Positions 31,296-42,440 of a stretch of 64,000 nucleotides of DNA are shown piece after piece. The translations under genes and the position numbers were made by a program. The stretch lies in NCBI RefSeq assembly GCF_000026005.1, contig NC_005295.2, positions 310,001 to 374,000 on the forward strand, in the 5' to 3' direction. Positions within the stretch are counted from its first letter, which is position 1; every line of letters starts with the position of its first letter. Below the pieces are notes generated by a model. It was given only the letters and a program-made list of their open reading frames with translations, did no database searches and was not told the DNA's origin. The stretch is from Ehrlichia ruminantium str. Welgevonden (lineage in GTDB: Bacteria > Pseudomonadota > Alphaproteobacteria > Rickettsiales > Anaplasmataceae).

Positions 31296-31368
31296 AGTCC
31301 CGTAGCTCAGTTGGGAGAGCAACTGACTCTTAATCAGTGGGTCGTGTGTTCGAATCACATCGGGACTA
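31296..31368 (+). tRNA. tRNA-Lys (anticodon CTT)
   Basis: 73-nt cloverleaf: acceptor AGTCCCG/CGGGACT with discriminator A, D-arm GCTCAGTTGGGAGAGC, anticodon stem ACTGA/TCAGT with CTT in the loop, T-arm GTGTGTTCGAATCACAT. CCA not encoded. Confidence 0.96.
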
Positions 31369-31560
31369 CTTGAATTAAGAAACTGCTAATGTGATTATGA
31401 AAATAGTAGTTAGAAGAAGTCGTGTTTTATTTGTAAACCATGGCTTATTATACATATATATAATAATTTTATTCAATAATAAAGCCTTGAGTATTATGCC
31501 ATTAATGCCTATAATTATAGCTAGTTGTTTTTTAATTTATTATACAGTGTTTTTTTTAGA

Positions 31561-31642
31561 GCGGATATGGCGAAATTGGTAGACGTACTAGGTTTAGGTC
31601 CTAGCGAGGCAGCTCATGGGGGTTCAAGTCCCTCTATCCGCA
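31561..31642 (+). tRNA. tRNA-Leu (anticodon TAG)
   Basis: 82-nt class II tRNA: acceptor GCGGATA/TATCCGC with discriminator A, anticodon stem CTAGG/CCTAG with TAG in the loop, long variable arm, T-arm GGGGGTTCAAGTCCCTC. Trigger factor starts 29 bp downstream, so tRNA and tig may share a transcript. Confidence 0.96.
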
Positions 31643-31670
31643 CTTTGGTGGTCGTGCAGGGTATAGTGGT

Positions 31671-33011
31671 ATGCTGAGTAATTATGTAGTTAAGGAAATT
31701 TTAAATGATAATAAGTTAAAACGTGAGTATGAATTTACTATTGATAATAAGTATTTTTTTAGTCAGTTAGATGCTAAGTTATTGGAAATTGCCAAAAATG
31801 TGAAAATACCTGGATTTAGAGCTGGTAAAGCTTCAATTGATTTAATTAAAAAGGAATATTTAAATAATGCGGTAAATACTTTAATTAGGAAAATCGTTGA
31901 AGATACATCTTCTGAATTTATAAAGAATGGTAAATTTGGAGAAATTATATCATCAAATGTTTCTATTATTTCCTGTCCTGATTATGGGATGGATGTTAGT
32001 AGTACAAGTGGTGATCCAGTAGGGGATAATCTTGTATATAAGCTTAGTTTTGAAGTAATGCCAGAAGCTCCATTAATAGCTCTTGATGATATAGTTCTTA
32101 GTGATATTGAGGCAGATATTCAGGATTCTGATATTAGTGAGTTTATAGAAAATTTGAAAAAGCAGTGTTCTGAATTTGTTGAAGTATCTGATTCAGAATA
32201 TAGAGTTAAGATAGGTGATAAGGTAATTGTTGATTATCAGAATAGAATCAAAGGTAAGATGTTAAAAGGTGGTGATACTAAAGATCTTGCTGTAATTGTA
32301 GGGCGTGGTTTAGTTCTAAAAGATTTTGAAGATCAATTGATAGGAATGAAGATTGGAGAAAGTAAAAGTTTTCCTATACAGTTTCCTGATAATTATGGTG
32401 TTGCATATCTTGTAGGAAAGAGTGCTGATGTGTCAGTGACTGTGAAGAATATATTTATGATGAAAGCAGTTGAGGAAAATGAAAATGTCATAAAATATTA
32501 TCAATTTAAGGATGAACAAGCATTAAAAGATTTTGCTAGAAATAAAATAAAACAACAATTTGATAAGATAAGTTTTGCGATAGTTAAAAAAGAATTATTT
32601 GATTATTTAGATAAAACTTATTCTATTGATGTTCCAGAGTGTGTTGTTACTCAGGAAATAAACAAGATTAATCAGGAAATACAAGATAGTGCTGGAACAG
32701 TACAAGTTGATGTAAAAGCTGAAGCAATGAAACGTGTAAAGCTTGGTATCCTATTGGTAAAGATGTCGCGTCATCATAACATTTCTATAAATAAGGATGA
32801 TGTTTTTAGCTTTATAAATACTTATTATTCTGATTATGGAATTAATCTTAATGATGTGTTGAGAATGCTACAATCTAATAAGGATTTTGCGAATTATATT
32901 AGTGGGAAAGTACTTGAAGATAAGGTGATTAATTATATAATAAGGTTAGTCAAAAAAGATAAGAAAGTTATGACGACTCAAGAGCTTAACCTTATGCTTG
33001 AGAATATGTGA
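31671..33011 (+). CDS. tig: Trigger factor
   Basis: Ribosome-associated chaperone and prolyl isomerase acting on nascent chains at the exit tunnel. 446 residues: N-terminal ribosome-binding domain with the signature [10 protein letters not shown] (GFRxGK, about 45-54), a central FKBP-like domain ([12 protein letters not shown]...[19 protein letters not shown], about 185-255) and a helical C-terminal chaperone domain. Normal length and order. First gene of the tig-clpP-clpX-lon cluster. Confidence 0.95.
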
Positions 33012-33073
33012 TAAGTAGTATTAATTGACATAACGTTTATTGTAAGTTGTGGTATGAGTAAGGAGAAATCTAT

Positions 33074-33670
33074 ATGACTTTAGTACCTATGGTGGTTGAG
33101 CAGACAAGTCGTGGTGAGCGTGCCTATGATATATATTCTCGGTTGCTAAAAGAGCGTATTATTTTTATAACTGGGCCAATAGAAGACCAGATGGCAAGTC
33201 TAGTGGTTGCTCAGCTTATATTTTTGGAAGCAGAAAATCCAGAAAAAGATATATCTATGTATATTAATTCTCCAGGAGGTGTTGTTACTGCTGGTTTGTC
33301 TATATATGATACTATGCAATATGTAAAACCAAGAATTGCTACGTTGTGTTTAGGACAAGCAGCTTCTATGGGGTCATTATTATTAGCTGCTGGTGAAAAA
33401 GGAATGCGTTGCGCTCTTCCCAATTCTAGAATTATGATACATCAACCTTCAGGTGGTTTTCAAGGACAGGCAACTGATATAGAAATACATGCTAAGGAAA
33501 TATTAAATATAAAAAGTAGGCTTAATTATATCTACGTAAAGCATACAGGTAGAGAGTTATCAGAAGTTGTAGCAAGTATGGAAAGGGATAATTTTATGTC
33601 TGCTGATAGCGCGCAAGATTTTGGTATTATTGATAAAGTTATAGAAAAACGTCTTGATATTGATGTGTAA
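33074..33670 (+). CDS. clpP: ATP-dependent Clp protease proteolytic subunit
   Basis: Serine peptidase of the ClpXP degradation machine; forms a double heptamer. 198 residues: [34 protein letters not shown], catalytic Ser in [14 protein letters not shown], catalytic His in [10 protein letters not shown], and [21 protein letters not shown] near the C-terminus. A clear SD, AAGGAG, lies about 10 nt before ATG. The short N-terminal propeptide is as in other alphaproteobacteria. Confidence 0.97.
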   Translation: MTLVPMVVEQTSRGERAYDIYSRLLKERIIFITGPIEDQMASLVVAQLIFLEAENPEKDISMYINSPGGVVTAGLSIYDTMQYVKPRIATLCLGQAASMGSLLLAAGEKGMRCALPNSRIMIHQPSGGFQGQATDIEIHAKEILNIKSRLNYIYVKHTGRELSEVVASMERDNFMSADSAQDFGIIDKVIEKRLDIDV

Positions 33671-33689
33671 TAATTAGGATTGGGTAAAT

Positions 33690-34910
33690 ATGGCAGATAA
33701 TGATAAAAATTCTTGTAGCTGTTCTTTCTGTGGGAAGGTACATAGTGAGGTACGTAAATTAATAGCTGGGCCATCAGTTTTTATTTGTAATGAGTGTATA
33801 GATTTATGTAGTGGTATATTACAAGAAGAAGGTAGCTCCTATAAGAAGGGTGATACTCTCGATTTAAAACCAAAAGAGATCAAGAAGGTACTTGATGAAT
33901 ATGTGATAGGCCAGGAACATTCGAAAAAGGTATTGTCGGTTGCTGTGTATAATCATTATAAGCGTTTATCTAATTCTGGTATTATCAGTGATGTTGAAAT
34001 TTCAAAATCTAATGTCTTATTGATTGGTCCAACTGGATCGGGAAAGACATTGTTAGCTCGTACCTTAGCTAGAGTTTTACAAGTTCCTTTTGCTATGGCT
34101 GATGCTACCACTTTAACGGAAGCTGGATACGTTGGTGAAGATGTAGAGAGCATATTGTTAAAGTTATTACAAGCAGCTAATTTTAATGTAGAGGCTGCGC
34201 AACGTGGTATCATATATATTGATGAAGTAGACAAAATATCTAGAAAATCTGAGAATGCATCTATTACTCGTGATGTGTCAGGTGAAGGAGTGCAACAGGC
34301 TTTACTCAAAGTTATTGAAGGTACAGTCTCATCTGTTCCGCCTCAAGGTGGAAGGAAACATCCACATCAAGAATTTATACAGATAAATACTGATAATATT
34401 TTGTTTATATTTGGTGGAGCATTTGATGGTTTGGAAAAAATTATAGAGTCTCGTCATCAAGGTAGTAATATGGGATTTGAAGCTAATGTACAAAAAGCTT
34501 CAAAAGATAAAGATATTTTTTGCTATACTGAACCGGAAGATTTAGTTAAGTTTGGTCTAATACCAGAATTTGTTGGTAGGATACCTGTTATTACATCTTT
34601 GGGAGAATTAGATGAAGCTACTTTATGTCGTATTTTGGTTGAACCAAAAAATTCTTTGGTAAAACAGTATAAGAAACTTTTTGAAATGGATAATATAAAT
34701 CTTGAATTTGATGATAGTGCATTATCAGAAATTGCGAGAAAAGCTGCTGTAAGAAAAGCTGGGGCTAGAGGGTTAAGAGCAATTTTAGAAAATTTACTAC
34801 TTGATTTGATGTTTGAAACTCCAGGAACTTTTAATGTTGATCAGATAGTAATTAGTAAGCAAATGGTTGAAGAATCGATGGTGAATTCGCGGTTGTTTTT
34901 GAAACATTGA
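33690..34910 (+). CDS. clpX: ATP-dependent Clp protease ATP-binding subunit ClpX
   Basis: AAA+ unfoldase feeding ClpP. 406 residues: zinc-binding domain CSFCGK...CNECIDLC (about 10-40), Walker A GPTGSGKT, pore loop in [10 protein letters not shown], Walker [11 protein letters not shown], and the [13 protein letters not shown] loop. Begins 19 bp after clpP. Complete, usual length. In alphaproteobacteria ClpXP degrades cell-cycle regulators, which fits the CtrA/PleC-type system of this family. Confidence 0.97.
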   Translation: MADNDKNSCSCSFCGKVHSEVRKLIAGPSVFICNECIDLCSGILQEEGSSYKKGDTLDLKPKEIKKVLDEYVIGQEHSKKVLSVAVYNHYKRLSNSGIISDVEISKSNVLLIGPTGSGKTLLARTLARVLQVPFAMADATTLTEAGYVGEDVESILLKLLQAANFNVEAAQRGIIYIDEVDKISRKSENASITRDVSGEGVQQALLKVIEGTVSSVPPQGGRKHPHQEFIQINTDNILFIFGGAFDGLEKIIESRHQGSNMGFEANVQKASKDKDIFCYTEPEDLVKFGLIPEFVGRIPVITSLGELDEATLCRILVEPKNSLVKQYKKLFEMDNINLEFDDSALSEIARKAAVRKAGARGLRAILENLLLDLMFETPGTFNVDQIVISKQMVEESMVNSRLFLKH

Positions 34911-34919
34911 GGGTATTAT

Positions 34920-37325
34920 ATGAAAAATAAAGCTTTGCTACCAGTACTCACTTTACGTGATACTATAGTGTTTCCTCAAGTAGTGATACCATTGTTTGTT
35001 GGGAGAGAAAAGTCTATTAATGCGCTAGAATATGCTGCTCAGCATAATAATTATAAAATTTTATTATTAACTCAAATAGATGGTTCTGTTGATAACCCTA
35101 CTGCTGATGAGTTATATAAGGTAGGTACAGTAGCAGATATTGTACAATTATTAAAACTTCCTGATGGTGCTGTAAAAATACTTATTAAAGGAGAAAGTAG
35201 AGCTAAAGTAGTAAAGCTTATTGATGATAAAATGTTTTTTAAAGCTCAAGTATCAATTGTCTGTAGAGATGCAGCTTTAGTTGTAGATGATAAACTTGAA
35301 GCTTTAAAAAGATCTGTCATAAGTGAGTTTGATTCTTGGAATAAGTTAAGTAAGAAAATACAAGCAGAAGCTGCATCATCTATTTACGATATGAAAGAAT
35401 TAAGTAGTTTAGCAGATATTATAGCATCACATTTAGGTATAAAAGTTTCAGAAAAGCAACTTATTCTTGAAACTTTTAATATTGTTAAAAGATTGGAAAA
35501 AGTATACGACTTTTTAAAGTTAGAGATAAGTGTATTAAATGCACAGAAAAAAATTCGTAATCGTGTAAAGTCTCAAATTGAAACAACTCAAAGAGTTTAT
35601 TATTTGAATGAACAACTGAAAGCTATACAAAAAGAATTAGAAGAAAGTGATGGTAGTACTGTTGATATAGATTCTGCTAGTGAATTTGAAAAGAAAATAA
35701 ATGCAACAGCTTTGTCTGATGAAGCTAAGGATCGTCTTATGACAGACTTAAAGAGATATAAGAAGATGAATTTTATGTCTCCAGAAGCTAATATAATATC
35801 TAGTTATCTTCATTGGGTACTTGATCTTCCATGGGGAAAGTATTCAGATGCAAAGATTAATATGAATAGTTCTCTTAAGATTTTAGATAATAATCATTAT
35901 GGAATGAGTAAAATTAAAGAGAGAATATTAGAGTTTTTAGCTGTCTTAAAACGTATTAAAAAACCCAAAGGTCCAATATTATGTTTGGTAGGACCTCCTG
36001 GTGTAGGTAAAACTTCGTTAGCTAGGTCAATTGCTGAAGCTACAGGTAGAAATTTTGTTCATGTTTCTTTGGGTGGGATACATGATGAATCAGAAATAAG
36101 AGGTCATCGTAGGACTTATGTTGGGGCGATGCCAGGTAAGATAATTAAGCAAATGAAAAAGGCAAAAACATCAAATCCTTTATTTCTTTTAGATGAGATA
36201 GATAAGATAGGTTCAGACTTTCGTGGTGATCCCACTGCTGCGTTACTTGAGGTTTTAGATTCGGAACATAATAAGCATTTTGTAGATCATTATATAGAAG
36301 TGGAATTTGATCTTTCAAATGTTATGTTTATTGCAACAGCTAATACTTTAAATTTAAGTAAGCCACTGATTGATCGTATGGAAATAATAAATATATCTGG
36401 ATACACAGAAGATGAAAAATTGGAAATAGCTAGAGCACATTTAATCCCTAAATTATATAAGGATCATGGTTTACAGGAAAAAGAATGGAGTATTTCTGAT
36501 GAAGCAATATATCATTTGATAAGGTTTTATACCAGGGAGAGTGGTGTTCGTAGTTTTAAGAGAGAACTTGCTAGTCTTATGAGAAAGGCAGTTAAAGAGG
36601 TTTTAGTTGAAAAAGTTAAAAGCATCCATATTGATATGGATAATATAGAAAAGTATGCTGGAGTACGTAAATTTAGTTTTGGTATAATTGAAAAAGAAGA
36701 CTTAGTTGGTATGGTGACAGGGTTGGCATATACTGATACTGGAGGAGATATTTTAACTATAGAATCAGTATTAATGCCTGGAAAAGGAGAAGTAAAATAT
36801 ACTGGTAAATTAGGTGAAATAATGCAAGAATCTGTTAAAGCTGCATATAGTTATGTGCGTTCTAGGTGTACAAGTTTTGGCATAAATCCTAAGAGATTTA
36901 TAGAAAATGATATACATGTGCATGTACCAGAAGGTGCAGTTCCTAAGGATGGTCCATCAGCTGGGATAGCTATGTGTACTTCAATTGTATCATTAATGAC
37001 TAATATACCTGTTAAGAAAACTGTTGCTATGACTGGAGAAGTGACATTGAGAGGTAGAGTACTTGCTATTGGTGGTTTGCGTGAAAAATTATTAGCTGCA
37101 TTGCGTAGCGGTATAAAGACTGTAGTGTTACCTTCTAGGAATGAAAAAGATATTGTGGAAATTCCAGATAACATTAAATCGGGATTGGAGTTAGTTTTTG
37201 TTTCTAATGTTGATGAAGTAATTAGTGCAGCATTGACTAGACAGATTGTAGATGTAATGAAACAAGATCATATTGTAACACAAGATATTGTTGAGGTTGA
37301 TGATCTTGATGCAGTGCAACACTAA
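34920..37325 (+). CDS. lon: ATP-dependent protease Lon
   Basis: Soluble AAA+ serine protease of protein quality control. 801 residues: N-terminal LON substrate domain (LPVLTLRDTIVFPQVVIPLFVGRE), coiled middle (QTTQRVYYLNEQLKAIQKELE-type), Walker A GPPGVGKTSLA, Walker B FLLDEIDKIG, and the C-terminal protease with PKDGPSAGIAM (catalytic Ser) and REKLLAALRSGIKTVVLP (catalytic Lys). Starts 9 bp after clpX, completing the conserved tig-clpP-clpX-lon operon. Confidence 0.97.
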   Translation: MKNKALLPVLTLRDTIVFPQVVIPLFVGREKSINALEYAAQHNNYKILLLTQIDGSVDNPTADELYKVGTVADIVQLLKLPDGAVKILIKGESRAKVVKLIDDKMFFKAQVSIVCRDAALVVDDKLEALKRSVISEFDSWNKLSKKIQAEAASSIYDMKELSSLADIIASHLGIKVSEKQLILETFNIVKRLEKVYDFLKLEISVLNAQKKIRNRVKSQIETTQRVYYLNEQLKAIQKELEESDGSTVDIDSASEFEKKINATALSDEAKDRLMTDLKRYKKMNFMSPEANIISSYLHWVLDLPWGKYSDAKINMNSSLKILDNNHYGMSKIKERILEFLAVLKRIKKPKGPILCLVGPPGVGKTSLARSIAEATGRNFVHVSLGGIHDESEIRGHRRTYVGAMPGKIIKQMKKAKTSNPLFLLDEIDKIGSDFRGDPTAALLEVLDSEHNKHFVDHYIEVEFDLSNVMFIATANTLNLSKPLIDRMEIINISGYTEDEKLEIARAHLIPKLYKDHGLQEKEWSISDEAIYHLIRFYTRESGVRSFKRELASLMRKAVKEVLVEKVKSIHIDMDNIEKYAGVRKFSFGIIEKEDLVGMVTGLAYTDTGGDILTIESVLMPGKGEVKYTGKLGEIMQESVKAAYSYVRSRCTSFGINPKRFIENDIHVHVPEGAVPKDGPSAGIAMCTSIVSLMTNIPVKKTVAMTGEVTLRGRVLAIGGLREKLLAALRSGIKTVVLPSRNEKDIVEIPDNIKSGLELVFVSNVDEVISAALTRQIVDVMKQDHIVTQDIVEVDDLDAVQH

Positions 37326-38490
37326 ACTTATTTTTTTGTAGTGTGTTACTGTATTTTCTTAATATGGTTTTTTAGCATGTTATAGTATTAATATTTTTTT
37401 CTCAATGTAATTGTGTATGTAACATTACATTTTTAGAGATAACATATATACAAATAGTATTAATCAATATGGAAAGTAAATCATTATAAAAACATTTGTG
37501 GTAGCTTAATTTTTTGTTAACTATCGTTTTATATAATGACGGTTGTTTTATAATAGAAATATGTATAGCTATATATTGTTATAATTTGTATTCTTTATTA
37601 CGTATCTTTTATTATCAAGAGTAGTATGATATTCCTACGTATTTTAATTTAATGGTATCTAGGTTAACGTATGTACTGTATTAAATTAATATAAGGTTTA
37701 TATATATATAATATTTAGCTTATTTATATTTTATAAATAAGCACTTTATATATTAGTGTGTAATAGTGTAAAAGTAGCGTTTTTGTTGATTATTTTTTAG
37801 TATTTCCTTGTAATAAGACTATTTTACTTTAAGTAAACATTATTATGTACTTATAGTATCTCTTGGTGGAATTGTAATTCTGTATGACAAAAATCATAGA
37901 GCTATTGTAATATATATTATTACTCTAGGGTAGTATATGATGTTTATCATATATATGAATTATATGTAGTTTTTTTATTTTAATCATTATTGAATATAAA
38001 TATCATAAGATTGGCTTATAATTATTTATGTGTTATCAGTATTTTTTCATAATAAAATTATTTTTTGCTCTTAGTTAAGATTGTATGTTGAATGCTTTTA
38101 GTATGTTCTTTTCAACTCTTGTTCAATATTATTAAAAAGCTATGTGGATAGTTGTATTAGTGATAATGTTTTGTTTTTATCTTCTAATAAATAAGCATTA
38201 TGTTAATTAGTATGTGTTAATATTGAAACTGTATCTCTTTTTTGTGAAAGTTTTGTATAGATGATTTTAGTAAATATAGTAAGCTATGTATGTGTTTTCT
38301 ATTATGCTGTTTAGTATATTGTGATGTTGTTTTATGAATAACTAATAATCTGATATTCAGTATAATGTTTGATAAAAATCACTCTGTAAATTTTGTTAAT
38401 ATTGTTTGCACTATAGTAGTCTTAACTTTTTATTGTAAATTGTTATTATGTGTGATACATAATATAACTTGTAATATGGTAATACCTGAT
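37326..38490. other. AT-rich spacer, nothing recognised
   Basis: About 1.2 kb between lon and the CAT tRNA. No open frame with family features, no clear repeat. The last part should contain the tRNA promoter, which I cannot define. Confidence 0.55.
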
Positions 38491-38564
38491 GGGGCTGTAG
38501 CTCAGTTGGTTAGAGCAGGTCGCTCATAACGACAAGGTCGTAGGTTCAAGTCCTACCTGCCCCA
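38491..38564 (+). tRNA. tRNA with CAT anticodon (Met, or Ile2 if modified)
   Basis: 74-nt cloverleaf: acceptor GGGGCTG/CTGCCCC with a T-T mismatch at pair 6 and discriminator A, D-arm GCTCAGTTGGTTAGAGC, anticodon stem GTCG/CGAC with CAT in the loop, T-arm GTAGGTTCAAGTCCTAC. It lacks the initiator signature (three G-C pairs under the loop), so elongator Met or lysidine-modified Ile(CAT); sequence alone does not settle which. Confidence 0.9.
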
Positions 38565-39865
38565 CTCTTACTCATGGTATCTTTGTGTAGTAATTATGTG
38601 TAAATATTAATACGTATAGTGGTGCTACTATTTTTAAATAGTATTTCTTATAAATTTGTTAAATAATTTAACTATAGAAAACGCTACGTTAGCATTGATT
38701 ATATATATGTTTTCATTTTACTGTTATATATCATATAGTATTTGTGTAGCAATTTAAGATTATTCTAATATTAGTGATATGTTTAAAATTGTTCCTTGAC
38801 TTTATAAGTTGTAGCATACGTATGTATTATAATACTTTCATCACCAATAAATACTAAGCAAATTATTACTGTATTGTTTTTGTGTTGTAGTAATATTATA
38901 GGTTTGAAGACAACAGTATCTTGAGCATACGTAATAAAATATGAGTTTTAGAATATTCATTATTTCCTTGTATGTTTAAGTATTTGATTACGAATTTTGT
39001 GTTATAACTCTCATAAATGTTTAAGCTTAGTGTTTATCTCATATAATCACTAAAGGTTATGTGTTTGTTTTAAGTGACTTTAAGCATATTTTTTTACCTT
39101 GTACTAATTAATATGTTATTAGTAAAATATGCATTTTAAATACGTAATATGGATACAATATTAATCAAACTTGAAAATGTAAGTTATTATTTATATATTC
39201 TAAATATTTAGTTACAAGTTTTATACTAAAAGTATTATAGGCTGATGTATATATATGTATACAACTTATACATTTTAAATATTATATATTTAGTATTTTG
39301 TAGTGATTGTTAAGGATATTATTCTATGTTGCTACAATCAAGAGTATTTCTTTTACTTGTGTATAAAATAGTACATACATTTTAAATGCATAATATAGGT
39401 ATAATGTTAAACACTTGTTAAAATGTAAATTATATTAGGAATATTATAAATTCACAATAGTGCAGTATAATCTTAGTATATTATGTGAATTTAGTACTTT
39501 CTTAATAAATGTTTAGATGTAATTTCTTTTTTGGTAGAGATGAGTATCTTTTTTTACTTTATATAATTTTACTTTATATAAATGTAATGCTATAGGATTA
39601 ATGGTATATATGTTTTAAATACTTAATTTAGATACAACATTAATCAATTTTAAAAATGAGAGATTCTTTTTATATTTTTATAGATATTTATAAAAAGTTA
39701 TAAAGTAATTTTCTGTATTTAGCATATCAAAATTTATATAATGCTTTCAAATTTTCAATTTTATGTATTTAGATTTATTTATTGACAGATTAACAAGTAT
39801 CAAGCTTGCTTTATTGGTAGATTTGGTATACATATGCTTATATGTAACTGAGGTATTTAGTTATT
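38565..39865. repeat. Spacer with a decayed repeat of about 240 bp
   Basis: No gene recognised between the tRNA and fmt. Three diverged copies of a block are visible: ATGCATTTTAAATACGTAAT with ATGGATACAATATTAATCAA at about 39130; ACATTTTAAATGCATAAT with AGGTATAATGTTAA at about 39378; TGTTTTAAATACTTAAT with TAGATACAACATTAATCAA at about 39610. Each is preceded by a T-rich TTTTTTAC or TTTTAC word. Confidence 0.55.
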
Positions 39866-40777
39866 ATGAGAATAATATTTATGGGGTCTCCAGAATTTTC
39901 TGTAGTTGCACTTTCATCTATTTTAAACAATACAGAACATAAGATAGTTGGTGTTTATACAAGAGTGCCTAAACCTGCTGGTAGGGGTAAAGTACTTACT
40001 AAAACTCCTATTCATACTGTTGCTGAGATGCATGGTTTAACAGTTTATACTCCGAAATCTTTAAAACGTATTGAAGAACAGGATAGGATTAAAGAGTTAA
40101 ATCCTGATGTTATTGTTGTAGTTGCATATGGTTTAATTATTCCAAAGGAGGTATTATCTATACCTAAATACGGATGTATAAATATTCATCCTTCATTGTT
40201 GCCACGATGGCGTGGAGCAGCTCCAATACATTATGCAATTCTGCATGGTGATAGTCAAACTGGAGTGACGATTATGCAGATGAATGAAGGTTGGGATGAA
40301 GGTGATATTCTATTACAAAAAAAATTGTCAATAGATGAACAGGATAATATTGAAACTCTAAGTAGTAAGTTGTCTAATTTGGGTGGGGCAATGTTGGTAG
40401 AGGTATTAAATAATATAGATAATTTAGTACCTGTTGCACAAAATGAAGATAATGCAACTTATACAAACAAAATAGAGGATTTTCATATAGATATTAATGA
40501 AACTGCTGAAGTTGCTTGTAGACGAATTAGAGCTTTATACCCTAGGGCATTTGTATTTTTTAATGGTAAAAGATTAAGAATATTACAAGCAAGTTATTAT
40601 TATGATGATAATATAAGTAGCCTAAAACCTAGTAGCATTCTTAACTCTGGTATGCATATAAAATGTAAAGGTAATACAATATTAGTTCCTCTTGTAGTAC
40701 AGATGGAAGGTAAGACTTTATGTAGTATTAAAGATTTTGTTTGTGGTTATAATGTTAAGGATTATTCAATTACTTAA
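39866..40777 (+). CDS. fmt: Methionyl-tRNA formyltransferase
   Basis: Formylates initiator Met-tRNA with 10-formyl-THF; its product is later deformylated by peptide deformylase. 303 residues: MRIIFMGSPEFSVVAL, KPAGRGKVLTKTPIH, the catalytic region INIHPSLLPRWRGAAPIHYAI (Asn/His site), TGVTIMQMNEGWDEGDIL (Asp site), and a C-terminal OB-like domain (RIRALYPRAFVFFNGKRLRIL). Usual length. No def next door, unlike the common def-fmt pair. Confidence 0.96.
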   Translation: MRIIFMGSPEFSVVALSSILNNTEHKIVGVYTRVPKPAGRGKVLTKTPIHTVAEMHGLTVYTPKSLKRIEEQDRIKELNPDVIVVVAYGLIIPKEVLSIPKYGCINIHPSLLPRWRGAAPIHYAILHGDSQTGVTIMQMNEGWDEGDILLQKKLSIDEQDNIETLSSKLSNLGGAMLVEVLNNIDNLVPVAQNEDNATYTNKIEDFHIDINETAEVACRRIRALYPRAFVFFNGKRLRILQASYYYDDNISSLKPSSILNSGMHIKCKGNTILVPLVVQMEGKTLCSIKDFVCGYNVKDYSIT

Positions 40778-41098
40778 TAGTTTATAAAAAATATAAGAAA
40801 ATATTCTTGAATATACAATAAAGATATAGATGATTTATAGGTTTTAGTTTCTATAGTTTAATGTAGTGTTGTTTGTATTTTATAACAATAAATATGGTGT
40901 TCTATTATTTGGTAATTTATCTTAGTATCAGTTAATTATTAATCTTCTTAACAGTATCAATTAGAAGTATTTATAGCTTTATTACATGTCTTACTTAAAT
41001 TTTGTATGTAAAAATATGTATATATCTTTCTATCTAGGTTTAACTGTTTTTATTCTAGAATAGTTGAGAATTATGTGGGTTTAGTTAACCGTGCTTAA
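40778..41098. other. Spacer, nothing recognised
   Basis: About 320 bp after fmt, A+T-rich, no gene. It ends in the trhO promoter. Confidence 0.6.
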
Positions 41099-41127
41099 TT
41101 GACAGTATTGTTTTTATAAAATATATT
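41099..41127 (+). promoter_or_regulatory. Promoter upstream of trhO
   Basis: TTGACA (41099-41104), 17-nt spacer, TATATT (41122-41127), correctly oriented, with predicted start near 41134 and a leader of about 25 nt before the ATG at 41158. Confidence 0.65.
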
Positions 41128-41157
41128 AAAAATATTGGAAAACAAGAGAAATTCAGT

Positions 41158-41976
41158 ATGGGATACGTTGTTTCAACTTTTTATCGTTTTGTACATTTGT
41201 CTAATTATTATGATATACGCCCTGTATTGAAAGAATTTTGTGTACAGAACAATATTAAAGGTACTATAATTTTAGCTGAACAAGGTATTAATGCTACAAT
41301 AGCTGGTAGTCAAAATTCCTTAGATAAATTTTTTTCTTTTTTAGATTTGGATAGTAGGTTGTGTAATCTTCAGTATCATAAAAGCTTTTCTAGATGTAAT
41401 CCATTTTCTAAAATGAAAGTAAAGTTGAGGAAAGAGTTAGTATGCTTAGGTATTGAAGATTTTGATGATTCTGTAGGTGGTGAATATATTGATCCAGAGA
41501 ATTGGGATAATTTTATTTCTAGGTCTGATGTTTATACTATAGATACTAGAAATTCTTATGAAATTAATTTTGGAAAGTTTAAAAATTCGATAAATCCGGA
41601 AACAAATTGTTTTCGTGATTTTCCAGATTGGGCTATATCTTGGGCAAAGAATAAAATTGATGACGACCCTATTATAGCGATGTATTGTACTGGTGGTATA
41701 CGGTGTGAAAAATCTACTGCCTTTATGAAAGATTTAGGATTTAGTAAAGTATATCATTTAAAAGGGGGAATTCTCGAATATTTTAAAAGTACTGGTAATA
41801 TAAATAATCTTTGGGAAGGATACTGTTTTACTTTTGATGATAGAATTATCGTTGATGATAAATTAGTTCCCGGAGATGTAAAATGTATATTATGTGGTGC
41901 TCATGTAATGTTGGAAGATATGAAATCAATATCCCGAGGTCATGTATTATGTTTTAGCTGTAAGGATCATGTATAA
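41158..41976 (+). CDS. trhO: tRNA uridine(34) hydroxylase, rhodanese family
   Basis: TrhO/YceA family; hydroxylates U34 of certain tRNAs, oxygen-dependent, the first step toward 5-methoxy- or 5-carboxymethoxyuridine. 272 residues: N-terminal acylphosphatase-like part ([17 protein letters not shown]), rhodanese domain with [16 protein letters not shown] and the active-site loop [13 protein letters not shown] (Cys), then [10 protein letters not shown] and a C-terminal zinc-type CILCGAH...CFSCKDH. Usual length, complete. Confidence 0.93.
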   Translation: MGYVVSTFYRFVHLSNYYDIRPVLKEFCVQNNIKGTIILAEQGINATIAGSQNSLDKFFSFLDLDSRLCNLQYHKSFSRCNPFSKMKVKLRKELVCLGIEDFDDSVGGEYIDPENWDNFISRSDVYTIDTRNSYEINFGKFKNSINPETNCFRDFPDWAISWAKNKIDDDPIIAMYCTGGIRCEKSTAFMKDLGFSKVYHLKGGILEYFKSTGNINNLWEGYCFTFDDRIIVDDKLVPGDVKCILCGAHVMLEDMKSISRGHVLCFSCKDHV

Positions 41977-42440
41977 CTATTCGTTTAATACTCAGTCTGT
42001 TTTTAAATATGAGGAAATATTAGTAATGTTATGAATTGGCTTTTTAGCAAGGTGTGTTACATGAAGTAATGATGTTATTAGGATATATAAGTTGCTAGTT
42101 TGATATAATTTAATATTAATGGGTCTTTTTAATTATTAGATGTTATAGTGTTTTAAAATAAGTATAAATGTAAGATCATTTTTAGGGATAATGCTACTGT
42201 ATTTAATAATGGCTATGAAATAATACTGATGTAGTATTTTTTGAATAAAGAATATGTAACTAATGAATATAATATCTACTCGTTATTTTTTGAGCCTCAT
42301 AGAATAAAGTGTTATATATGTCAAACATTTTAGTAAAAAAATTTATCCTAAAATTTATTTATTTTATAAATTTTATGTGCATATACTTGAAGTAAAGCAA
42401 TTTTTTGCAGATTTTATTTTGTATCATTCATATATATTTT
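41977..42440. other. Spacer, nothing recognised
   Basis: About 460 bp between trhO and the PPDK regulator gene; A+T-rich, no gene or clear signal. Confidence 0.6.

Noticed and set aside
31391-31582. 63-codon plus-strand ORF between two tRNA genes
   Set aside because: It runs into tRNA-Leu(TAG), which is certain, and has only AT-driven hydrophobic composition.
33026-33055. Internal promoter between tig and clpP (TTGACA at 33026)
   Set aside because: No acceptable -10 at 16-18 nt; the TATGAG word is too far (22 nt).
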